Below, one piece after another: positions 40,334 through 47,127 of a stretch of 47,127 nucleotides of DNA; position 1 is the first letter of the stretch, and each line of letters starts with the position of its first letter. The position numbers were made by a program, and so were the translations under genes. The DNA comes from an uncultured Duncaniella sp. (lineage in GTDB: Bacteria; Bacteroidota; Bacteroidia; Bacteroidales; Muribaculaceae). The stretch lies in contig NZ_CAJTQC010000009.1 of the NCBI RefSeq assembly GCF_910578445.1, positions 1 through 47,127 on the forward strand, given 5' to 3'. The notes under the pieces are model-generated. The model was not told the DNA's origin, did not search any database, and saw only the letters and a list, made by a program, of their open reading frames with translations.

Positions 40334-41701
40334 ATGAAAGAATTCACATCCGAATATCTTGCGCATCTGCGTAAAATCATACATGACCGTGCAGATTCGG
40401 CTGCTGCCGAAGAACTTGCCGACCTCCATCCGGCCGATATCGCGGAGCTTTATCAGGATCTTGATCTTGATGAGGCGGAATATCTGTTTAAGCTACTCGA
40501 CGAGGAGATGCAGGCCGATGTGCTCATGGAACTTGACGAGGACGACCGTGCCAAGTTGCTTTCGAAGATGGATGTGGCCGATATCGCCAAGCAGATCGAG
40601 CATCTTGATTCGGACGATGCGGTCGACATTATTCAGGAACTCGACGAGGATGACCGTGAGAAGATTCTCAGCCATATCGACGACGTTGAGCAGGCCGGCG
40701 ACATCATTGACCTTCTGAAGTATGACGAGGATACGGCCGGCGGTCTGATGGGTACGGAAATGATCGTGGTCAACGAAAACTGGAGTATGCCCGAGTGCAT
40801 CAAGCAGATGAGGATGCAGGCCGAGGATATGGATGAGGTCTACTATGTCTATGTCGTCGACAACGAGGACCGTCTGCGCGGAACTCTTCCGCTCAAGAAG
40901 CTCATCACCCATCCGTCGGTGTCGAAAATACGTCACGTCATGGAGGCCGACCCGGTGGCGGTCAAGGCCGACACGCCTATCGACGAGGTTGCGCTTGATT
41001 TCGAGAAATACGACCTTGTGGCTATGCCTGTGGTTGACTCGATTGGGCGTCTTCTCGGCCGTATAACGGTCGACGACGTGATGGACAAGGTGCGTGACTC
41101 AAGCGAGCGAGACTATCAGCTGGCATCAGGTCTTTCGGGCGATGTGGAGAGCGACGACAAGCTGTTTGCCCAGACCAAGGCACGTCTGCCGTGGCTTCTG
41201 ATAGGTATGGTCGGAGGTATCTGCAACTCGGTCATTCTCGGCCGTTTCGAAGGCGGTTTTGTGGTCGATCCGGCATTGGCCCTGTTTATACCGCTTATCG
41301 GAGGTACGGGTGGAAATGTCGGCACACAGTCGTCGGCAATCGTAGTCCAAGGCCTTGCAAACGGTTCGCTGGACATCAAGAAGTCATCACGACAGCTCCT
41401 CAAGGAGCTTGGCGTGGGTCTGCTCAACGGAAGCATCATAGCCCTTCTGGTGTTTATCTACAATTTCTTTACCCTTGGCAGCGAACATCAGGTGACTACT
41501 ATCGCAGTCTCGGCTTCGATATTCTGCGTGGTGATGTTTGCCTCTGTTTTCGGTACATTCGTCCCGCTCACGCTCGAAAAGCTCAAAATCGACCCGGCAA
41601 TCGCCACCGGCCCGTTCATTTCGATTACCAACGACATCATAGGCATGCTCATCTACATGTCCATTTCCTCGTGGCTTATCCTCTCCTTCGGATTGCATTG
41701 A
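40334..41701 (+). CDS. mgtE: Magnesium transporter MgtE
   Basis: MgtE is a homodimeric Mg2+ channel gated by intracellular Mg2+. The 455-residue protein has the acidic N domain of helical repeats (about 1-130, H-P-A-D-I-A-E-L, E-L-D-E-D-D), two CBS domains (about 135-260, G-T-E-M-I-V-V then H-V-M-E-A-D-P-V and the partner V-A-M-P-V-V-D), a plug helix and five transmembrane segments (about 285-455) with the pore signature G-G-T-G-G-N-V-G-T-Q-S-S near 320. All parts are present, so Mg2+ gating should be intact. It ends 21 bases before the cruciform element and is convergent with hflX. Confidence 0.95.
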   Translation: MKEFTSEYLAHLRKIIHDRADSAAAEELADLHPADIAELYQDLDLDEAEYLFKLLDEEMQADVLMELDEDDRAKLLSKMDVADIAKQIEHLDSDDAVDIIQELDEDDREKILSHIDDVEQAGDIIDLLKYDEDTAGGLMGTEMIVVNENWSMPECIKQMRMQAEDMDEVYYVYVVDNEDRLRGTLPLKKLITHPSVSKIRHVMEADPVAVKADTPIDEVALDFEKYDLVAMPVVDSIGRLLGRITVDDVMDKVRDSSERDYQLASGLSGDVESDDKLFAQTKARLPWLLIGMVGGICNSVILGRFEGGFVVDPALALFIPLIGGTGGNVGTQSSAIVVQGLANGSLDIKKSSRQLLKELGVGLLNGSIIALLVFIYNFFTLGSEHQVTTIAVSASIFCVVMFASVFGTFVPLTLEKLKIDPAIATGPFISITNDIIGMLIYMSISSWLILSFGLH

Positions 41702-41721
41702 CACATGAGGGGATAGGGTAT

Positions 41722-41878
41722 AGGGTACAGAAATTCAGAAATAACAAAAATAACAGATTTTATTCTTTTGGACAACTCAACCTGTCGGTTGAGAAATAAC
41801 AGGCAATCAAATCGCCTGAATCCAAATGACAGAATAAAAAATCTGTTATTTTTGTTATTTCTGAATTTCTGTATCCCT
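41722..41878. repeat. 157-bp cruciform-forming inverted repeat
   Basis: The left arm 41722-41766 (45 bases) is the reverse complement of the right arm 41831-41878 (48 bases) with only three unpaired bases. Above this stem, TTTGGA (41767-41772) pairs with TCCAAA (41821-41826), leaving a junction with two hairpins: CTCAACC-TGTC-GGTTGAG (41776-41793) and CAGGC/GCCTG (41100-type stem at 41800-41804 with 41814-41818). The arms are built of a degenerate nine-base unit like CAGAAATNA. It sits between the convergent ends of mgtE and hflX and may end transcription from both sides, but it is far longer than a terminator needs. Confidence 0.8.
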
Positions 41879-41905
41879 AAAAAATACCTTCAGAGATTTC
41901 GGTAT

Positions 41906-43135
41906 TTATTCAGGATCGATGTTTTCAGTGTCATATTTCTGGAAAAGGAAATCATTGTAGGGGAAACGGGTGAGATGGATTTCCTTCGCGCGCTGGTAGA
42001 GCATCTGTTTTAGCTCGTCGATGTTTGTGCCTTTCTTGGCCGAGATAAACACACAGTCGTGTGGCAGGCGTGACATCCACATGCGTTCCAGCTCTTCGAG
42101 CGACACATTTTCGCGGGTTTCGGGAGTGAGGTCGTTTTCGTCCTTAGGCGTGTAGGTGAACGCGTCGATTTTGTTAAACACCATTATCATCGGTTTGTCA
42201 GCGCCGTCACACACCTCGCGGAGAGTCTTGTCGACAACCTCGATCTGCTCTTCGAAATTAGGGTGTGAGATGTCGACCACGTGCACGAGCAGGTCGGCTT
42301 CGCGCACCTCGTCGAGTGTCGATTTGAAAGAGTCGACGAGATGTGTCGGAAGTTTGCGTATGAACCCTACGGTATCGGTCAGCAGGAAGGGTAGATTGTC
42401 GATGATAACCTTGCGCACGGTCGTGTCGAGCGTTGCAAAAAGCTTGTTTTCGGCAAAGACGTCGCTTTTGCTGAGCACGTTCATGAGGGTTGATTTTCCT
42501 GCATTGGTGTAGCCGACAAGTGCCACGCGCGTGAGTTTGCCACGGTTTTTACGCTGCACGGCCTTCTGCTTGTCGATGTCGCGCAGCTGCTCTTTCAGCC
42601 ACGATATGCGGTTGAGGATGATTCGGCGGTCGGTCTCGATCTGTGTCTCACCCGGACCGCGCATACCGATGCCGCCTCGCTGGCGTTCGAGGTGTGTCCA
42701 CATTCGGGTGAGTCGCGGAAGGAGATACTGGTACTGGGCAAGCTCCACCTGCGTTTTTGCGTTGGCTGTGCGTGCGCGCTTGGCGAAGATGTCGAGAATC
42801 AGGCTCGTGCGGTCAAGGATTTTGACTTTCAGTTCGCGCTCGATGTTGAGCACCTGTTTCGAGCTGAGGTCATCGTCGAAAATAGCCATACCGATGTCAT
42901 TGTCCTCGATATAGGCGCGGATTTCTTCGAGTTTGCCCTTGCCGACAAATGTGCGCGGGTTGGGATAGGGGAGTTTCTGCATGAAAATTTTCTCGGTCTC
43001 AGCTCCCGCCGTGTCGGCGAGGAAGGCGAGTTCGTCGAGATATTCCCTTGCCTTGGTCTCGTTTTGCTGTTCGGTGATAAGTCCGACAAGGACTGCCTTT
43101 TCGGTTATCTCCTCGTTAAGTATCTGGTCAATCAT
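41906..43135 (-). CDS. hflX: Ribosome-associated GTPase HflX
   Basis: HflX binds the large ribosomal subunit and rescues or splits stalled ribosomes under stress. The 409-residue protein has the HflX N-terminal domain (about 1-190, with the glycine-rich R-G-G-I-G-M-R-G-P-G-E-T-Q near 165), then the G domain: G1 G-Y-T-N-A-G-K-S-T (about 209), the D-T-V-G-F G3 motif and N-K-I-D G4 (about 316). A short C-terminal region follows. Upstream is the WecA-family gene, separated by a 22-bp-stem terminator that overlaps the likely hflX promoter core. Confidence 0.94.
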   Translation of the reverse strand: MIDQILNEEITEKAVLVGLITEQQNETKAREYLDELAFLADTAGAETEKIFMQKLPYPNPRTFVGKGKLEEIRAYIEDNDIGMAIFDDDLSSKQVLNIERELKVKILDRTSLILDIFAKRARTANAKTQVELAQYQYLLPRLTRMWTHLERQRGGIGMRGPGETQIETDRRIILNRISWLKEQLRDIDKQKAVQRKNRGKLTRVALVGYTNAGKSTLMNVLSKSDVFAENKLFATLDTTVRKVIIDNLPFLLTDTVGFIRKLPTHLVDSFKSTLDEVREADLLVHVVDISHPNFEEQIEVVDKTLREVCDGADKPMIMVFNKIDAFTYTPKDENDLTPETRENVSLEELERMWMSRLPHDCVFISAKKGTNIDELKQMLYQRAKEIHLTRFPYNDFLFQKYDTENIDPE

Positions 43136-43183
43136 GATTGATTCTGATTTTTTTTCGTAGTTGAGTTTACGTGTGGTGTTCTA

Positions 43184-43191
43184 CAAAGATA
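43184..43191 (-). promoter_or_regulatory. Promoter -7 core for hflX inside a terminator arm
   Basis: On the minus strand this reads TATCTTTG, exact TAnnTTTG, 49 bases before the hflX start. It overlaps the left arm of the hairpin 43188-43238. No -33 TTG is seen in the loop. Confidence 0.45.
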
Positions 43192-43238
43192 ACAAATTTC
43201 CCTGAAAAGGTTATTTCTTTTCAGGGAAATTTGTTATC
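43188..43238 (-). terminator. Perfect 22-bp hairpin after the WecA-family gene
   Basis: The arm 43188-43209 pairs perfectly with 43217-43238 around the loop GTTATTT. It lies 44 bases past the stop of the WecA-family gene. A run of T does not follow directly on the minus strand. Confidence 0.75.
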
Positions 43239-43282
43239 AGCGTTGCCGTTGCGTCCGGCCGACGGACTGATTAAGTATTGTC

Positions 43283-44410
43283 TTAGGCATTCTTTGAAGC
43301 GAGTGATGCCTGATAGAGCTTGATTTTACGTGAAACCCAGTAGTTTCCGATAGTCCATGCCACAACGTCGATTATGACGATGATGTTGATGTTGACTTTG
43401 AGATATGAGGCGAGAGCGAAGTTGACGATGGTGAAGAGAGCCGACACGCTGACAATCGTAATCATGGCCATGCGCGGTTTCATTCCTGCCGCAAGGAATT
43501 TGTGGTGGATATGGCTCTTGTCGGGGAGGAAGGGGCTGCGGTGTTGACGTATGCGGAGCATATAGACGCGGATTACATCGAAACACGGAACAATCAGAGG
43601 CGAGAATGCGATAATCGACGGATTGACACCGACCATATTGTTGTTGGGGTGTACGTAGAGGATTGTGCCGAGCACACCGAGTATGAGACCGATTGTCAGT
43701 GAACCGGTGTCGCCCATGAAGATTTTCTTATGCTTGTTGACATCGCCGAACACATTGTAGTAGAAGAACGGGATGAGCACGCCGAGGGTTGCGAAGCTGA
43801 CTATCGCGAGGGCATATTCGCTAAGGAACATGAAAGCAACACCGTAGATGACGCAGACAATTGAGCTCAGACCCGATGCGAGGCCGTCGATGCCGTCGAT
43901 GAGGTTGATTGCATTGATGAGGAATACGAGTACAATGACTGTGAAGGGATAGCCGAACCATGGCGATACGTCTCCGATGCCGAGCACGCCGCCGAGATTC
44001 GAGAACCATACGCCACCGCCAAGCAGGAAGATGGCACAGATGAGCTGCACGACGAATTTCGCACGGTATTTGATACCGATAAGGTCATCGGCAAGGCCGA
44101 CAAGGTAGAGCAGTTGCAGTGCGATAAATGTAGAGAGAAGAGGAAGGTAGCAGTTGGAAAGAGCGTCGGCAAACGTGGAGTAGCCCAACTTTATGTTACC
44201 CTCCAGCAGCACGGCGATTGAAACAATAATCACAGGGACGAACGCGATACCGCCCAGACGGGGGACAAGACCTTTGTGAATCTTGCGTTCGTTTACTTCG
44301 TCGAAAAGATTGCGTCTATAGGCAATCAAAAGAATCTGAGGGATGAGCACACCTGCGAGGAGGGCGCACAAAGCAAAGATAATGAGAGAGTTTATTGTCC
44401 AGTATCCCAT
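43283..44410 (-). CDS. WecA/MraY-family undecaprenyl-phosphate GlcNAc-1-phosphate transferase
   Basis: The 375-residue polytopic protein (about ten to eleven helices) transfers GlcNAc-1-phosphate or a related sugar phosphate to undecaprenyl phosphate. Family motifs are D-D-L-I-G-I-K-Y-R-A-K-F near 107 (the Asp pair), N-A-I-N-L-I-D-G-I-D-G-L-A near 166 and the cytoplasmic His motif S-H-I-H-H-K-F-L-A-A-G near 299. It is not the cell-wall MraY, which has different loop sequences and lies in the mur cluster. A role in O-antigen, capsule or other surface glycan priming is likely. No glycan genes are adjacent. Confidence 0.9.
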   Translation of the reverse strand: MGYWTINSLIIFALCALLAGVLIPQILLIAYRRNLFDEVNERKIHKGLVPRLGGIAFVPVIIVSIAVLLEGNIKLGYSTFADALSNCYLPLLSTFIALQLLYLVGLADDLIGIKYRAKFVVQLICAIFLLGGGVWFSNLGGVLGIGDVSPWFGYPFTVIVLVFLINAINLIDGIDGLASGLSSIVCVIYGVAFMFLSEYALAIVSFATLGVLIPFFYYNVFGDVNKHKKIFMGDTGSLTIGLILGVLGTILYVHPNNNMVGVNPSIIAFSPLIVPCFDVIRVYMLRIRQHRSPFLPDKSHIHHKFLAAGMKPRMAMITIVSVSALFTIVNFALASYLKVNINIIVIIDVVAWTIGNYWVSRKIKLYQASLASKNA

Positions 44411-44707
44411 AAAATTAGCTTTCGATTATAAGGATGTTTTAAGAGTATTATTTTAAGCACAAAGCCCGTTTGTATGGCAAGAAATACATCGTGATGAACG
44501 AGGTGTCGGGAGAGGGGAGTGAACTTCATAAAATAACGTCGACAGAGATTCTATATTTACGACAGAAATAATGCAAAGCGTCACGGGTTTCAATGCAAAA
44601 TTAAGCATTATTATCTGAATTTGCTAAATTTAAGACTATTTTTTTGCATAAAAACGCGGTTTTTGTGCAATTTAGCCATTTCTGCGAATTGTCCCCTGTG
44701 GATGATT
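44411..44707. other. 297-bp spacer upstream of the WecA-family gene
   Basis: A minus-strand core TAATTTTG (complement of 44596-44603) would give the WecA-family gene a leader of about 185 bases. On the plus strand an open frame without other support runs from about 44436 to 44571; from ATG at 44494 it reads 25 residues, M-N-E-V-S-G-E-G-S-E-L-H. AT-rich sequence with GCAAAA and TTTTTGC runs lies at 44585-44680. Confidence 0.35.
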
Positions 44708-46180
44708 TTAGTCTTTTTCAATGTATTTAGGCAGTGTGAATATGTATTCCAGCCCACCTTTCGAACGGTTGTGGACTGAGATTGTTCCGCCGAGAGAATC
44801 GACAGTGCTTTTCACGATCGGCAGTCCGAGGCCGGTTCCACCCATTTTGCGAGAACGTCCGGTGTCGACTCGGTAGAACCGTTCGAACAGGTGGGGGATA
44901 TGCTCTTCACCGATACCGTTGCCGTTGTCATAGAAGCTGAATATGTAGAATCGGTCGTTTTCTGAAATCAGGTTGAGGTGGATTTCCGTGCCTCCTGAAT
45001 AGAGGGCGGAGTTCTTGATTAGTCCGCATACCATTCCGTTGAGCAGGCTGTAGTTGCCCGTGACCTCGCAGTCAAGCGGTATGTCGAATTGGAATTCCAT
45101 ATTTCCTGCAAGGTTGTTGGCCGGAAGGTCATATTCAATCTGATAGACGAGGTCGTGCATGTTGACGCTTTCCACCGATATCATGTCTGCGCCGTTTTCG
45201 AGGCGGGTCATTGTCGAGACATCGTTGAGGAGCGCTGTCAGTCTCTCGACATTTGTCAGCATGCGTTCGAGGAAGCGGGTCCGTGTCTCGTTGTCCATCT
45301 CCGGGTCGCCGAGGATTGATTCGAGATAGCCGCGTATGATTCCGACCGGGGTTTTGATTTCGTGGTTGATGTTGTTGGTCATCTGACGCGAAATCTTGGC
45401 TTTTTCTTCAATGGCGTGTATTGCAATCCTGCGCTCGCGCTTGATGGCTTCGAGGCTTTTGTTGCGGTCATGATAGAATTTGAGAATTTCGCGGGAGATG
45501 TCGCCAAGTTCGTTTCGCGGGAATTCGTAGTCCTCCTTGACTTTCCCACCGGCCGCGGCGTTGTAGGCAAACTCGCGCAGGAGCACTACGTTGCGCGACA
45601 ATACCCGTGTCGACAGGTAGGCTATGATGAGGGTCACGGCAAGAGCCGACAGGATTACGAGCCAGACTCTCATGTCGATGTCGATAGCATCGTGGACATT
45701 GTCGCTGTAGGGCATTGCCGTGCAGACTGTCACCTTGCCGTCGTCGCTCTTGACTTTCGAGAAGAAATAGAGCTTGTCTTCGTCGCGCCCGACAAGACGT
45801 TCGCCGTCGATGCCTTCGACGTTTGAAAAGGTTATGCCACGTTTCCTGACATCGACTTCGCTCATGTCGAGAGGGATGGGCGTGCCCAGAGAGTATGTGA
45901 GACGGTCGTCGGTGTAGACGCTGACGCGGACTCCCTCAAACATCGAGCCTTGGAAAAACTGTTGGATGAAGGAAAGGAATGTGCGCAGGTTGACGTCCTG
46001 ACGATACGCATCAAGGATTCGGCTGTCGATGAGGTCGAGTTCGGCGCTGAACACCTGCGCGCGATAGTTGGCTTCTCTCTTGTATTGATAGAAGATTATA
46101 GCGCCGAATACGATGCACAGAGCTGTCGCAATCGGCAGGAAAAGTCTCCACTGATAGTTAATCCTTCTCTTTAAACCCAT
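44708..46180 (-). CDS. Sensor histidine kinase
   Basis: The 490-residue inner-membrane kinase has transmembrane segments at about 12-31 and 171-192 enclosing a periplasmic sensor of about 140 residues with no family I recognise. A linker of HAMP type follows (about 193-245). The HisKA domain has His273 in I-N-H-E-I-K-T-P, and the ATPase part has the N box around K-N-S-A-L-Y-S-G-G, D-N-G-N-G-I-G and G-G-T-G-L-G-L-P-I-V. The start overlaps the response regulator gene by 23 bases, so the two are coupled. The signal is unknown. Confidence 0.92.
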   Translation of the reverse strand: MGLKRRINYQWRLFLPIATALCIVFGAIIFYQYKREANYRAQVFSAELDLIDSRILDAYRQDVNLRTFLSFIQQFFQGSMFEGVRVSVYTDDRLTYSLGTPIPLDMSEVDVRKRGITFSNVEGIDGERLVGRDEDKLYFFSKVKSDDGKVTVCTAMPYSDNVHDAIDIDMRVWLVILSALAVTLIIAYLSTRVLSRNVVLLREFAYNAAAGGKVKEDYEFPRNELGDISREILKFYHDRNKSLEAIKRERRIAIHAIEEKAKISRQMTNNINHEIKTPVGIIRGYLESILGDPEMDNETRTRFLERMLTNVERLTALLNDVSTMTRLENGADMISVESVNMHDLVYQIEYDLPANNLAGNMEFQFDIPLDCEVTGNYSLLNGMVCGLIKNSALYSGGTEIHLNLISENDRFYIFSFYDNGNGIGEEHIPHLFERFYRVDTGRSRKMGGTGLGLPIVKSTVDSLGGTISVHNRSKGGLEYIFTLPKYIEKD

Positions 46181-46877
46181 AGCCGAACCCTAAGCGAGTC
46201 TCGATGTTGTTGCCGTAGTGGCCGATTTTTTTGCGGAGGCGTGTGATGTTGGTGTCGATTGTACGGTTGGTGACTACTACGTCGTCAGCCCACACATGGC
46301 GTATGATTTCCTCGCGCGAATAGATGCGGTTGCGTCGGGTGAGGAAAAAGGCGAGTATCTCGAATTCGGTTTTGGTCAGAGCGACCTTCTCTCCGTCGAG
46401 ATAGCAGATTTTTTCGTTGGGGTCGATGCGCAGTTCCTGATATACGATCTGTGGTTCGAGTCCGTCGTGAGAAACGGCCGAGGCAGCTTCGCGCGCACGG
46501 CGTGCAATCTGGGTGCGGCGTAAGACGGCGTTGACTCTTGCGAGCATCTCGCTTATCTTGAACGGTTTTGTGATATAGTCGTCTGCACCGATGTTCAGAC
46601 CCATGACCGTGTCGTCCTCGCCGTTGAGAGCCGAACAGAAAATTATTGGCACGTCTTCCATTTCAGATGAGTTGCGCAGGCGCTTGGCAAAGTCAAATCC
46701 GCTCAGACGTTCCATCATGATGTCCACGATGAAAAGATCGTAGGGGGTGAGGTCCATTTCCAAAGCCTCCTCAGCGCTATAGGCGGTGTCGACCATATAT
46801 CCCTCTTTCTGAAGATTATACTTCAGAATCTCGCAGATTGATTCTTCGTCGTCTATTACTAAAAGGCGGGTGCTCAT
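46158..46877 (-). CDS. OmpR/PhoB-family response regulator
   Basis: The 239-residue regulator has a receiver domain (about 4-118) with acidic pair D9-D10, phospho-acceptor Asp52 in F-I-V-D-I-M-M and Lys104 in Y-I-T-K-P-F, and a C-terminal winged helix (about 145-237) ending R-L-G-F-G-Y-G-F-K. It is the first gene of the two-component operon. Upstream (46878-47127) a minus-strand core TAATTTAG (complement of 46979-46986), one base off consensus, may drive it, and an exact plus-strand core TATATTTG (47079-47086) suggests a divergent gene beginning past the window. No target gene can be named. Confidence 0.94.
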   Translation of the reverse strand: MSTRLLVIDDEESICEILKYNLQKEGYMVDTAYSAEEALEMDLTPYDLFIVDIMMERLSGFDFAKRLRNSSEMEDVPIIFCSALNGEDDTVMGLNIGADDYITKPFKISEMLARVNAVLRRTQIARRAREAASAVSHDGLEPQIVYQELRIDPNEKICYLDGEKVALTKTEFEILAFFLTRRNRIYSREEIIRHVWADDVVVTNRTIDTNITRLRKKIGHYGNNIETRLGFGYGFKEKD

Positions 46878-47127
46878 ATAAATATATTACGTGTTCGGTT
46901 TAATAAATCTCCGGCAGATTGTAGCGGTGCGATTTCATCGTTGTGGCGTAATTCTCTGTCAGATTGGTTTTCAAGATGCTAAATTACATCATTTTTTTGA
47001 GGCGTAGTGTTAACTTGTGTTAAATCGGCCGTTTGTGTGAACTTTTCCGGATGCCTGAGGTTATAATGACATAGTTACTATATTTGCACTGTGTTTTCAT
47101 GGTATTAGATTTAAGGTTAAAGAACAA

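Noticed and set aside
1..47127. Prophage, integrase, insertion sequence transposase, restriction or CRISPR genes
   Set aside because: I looked for typical motifs of these in all substantial frames and found none. The only mobile-like signals are the non-coding repeats at 35.8-36.2 and 41.7-41.9 kb.

Overview
The window looks like chromosomal DNA of a gut Bacteroidales, most likely a Muribaculaceae-type organism (the family level is inference). The reasons are a recurring promoter core TAnnTTTG with an upstream TTTG or TTG, no Shine-Dalgarno sequences before starts, C-terminal sorting tails of the type IX secretion kind on two proteins, a Bacteroidetes-type GlmU-like nucleotidyltransferase, DUF4294 and DUF349 proteins, a C10 (streptopain) peptidase, WG-repeat and BspA-like surface proteins, and many lipoproteins. 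Most of it is ordinary housekeeping sequence; the accessory material sits mainly in the spacers and at 35.7-39.4 kb.

Layout. 0.1-3.4 kb (minus): beta-carbonic anhydrase, argC, gltX. 3.4-4.9 kb (plus): a structured RNA candidate with its own promoter, then rex overlapping a small FAH-fold gene. 4.9-6.7 kb (minus): secreted M6 metalloprotease. 7.3-13.6 kb (plus): five-repeat DUF349 protein, polyprenyl-phosphate sugar-1-phosphate transferase, recQ, NUDIX hydrolase. 13.7-15.5 kb (minus): pyrE, an SRPBCC protein and a Rieske-like lipoprotein. 15.9-20.5 kb (minus): BspA-like sorted protein, WG-repeat lipoprotein, TPR/TonB-C protein. 21-24.5 kb: HAD phosphatase facing an aminotransferase and a GlmU-like gene. 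24.6-25.4 kb: a free-standing RNA transcription unit and an orphan MNT nucleotidyltransferase. 25.5-28.9 kb (minus): two POT peptide transporters. 29-35.7 kb (plus): double ABC ATPase, gpmI, sdaA, nadB, DUF4294 protein. 35.8-36.2 kb: a repeat element. 36.5-39.0 kb (plus): C10 protease plus serpin, both lipoproteins. 39.4-41.7 kb (plus): rsmA, mgtE. 41.7-41.9 kb: a 157-bp cruciform-forming repeat. 41.9-46.9 kb (minus): hflX, a WecA/MraY-family transferase, and a response regulator/histidine kinase pair.

The most unusual items are: (i) a 407-bp element with 27-bp terminal inverted repeats around three 94-bp tandem units, each headed by a palindrome; (ii) a 157-bp element folding into a 45-bp stem with two hairpins on top; (iii) two candidate non-coding RNAs, one of 6S-like architecture upstream of rex and one with promoter, serial hairpins and intrinsic terminator at 24.68-24.94 kb; (iv) the C10 protease-serpin lipoprotein pair; (v) two five-unit heptamer arrays just upstream of the starts of argC and a peptide transporter; (vi) two tandem POT transporters that both lack the first Glu of the ExxER proton-coupling motif. 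All pairings and distances were read by eye; no folding program or database search was run.
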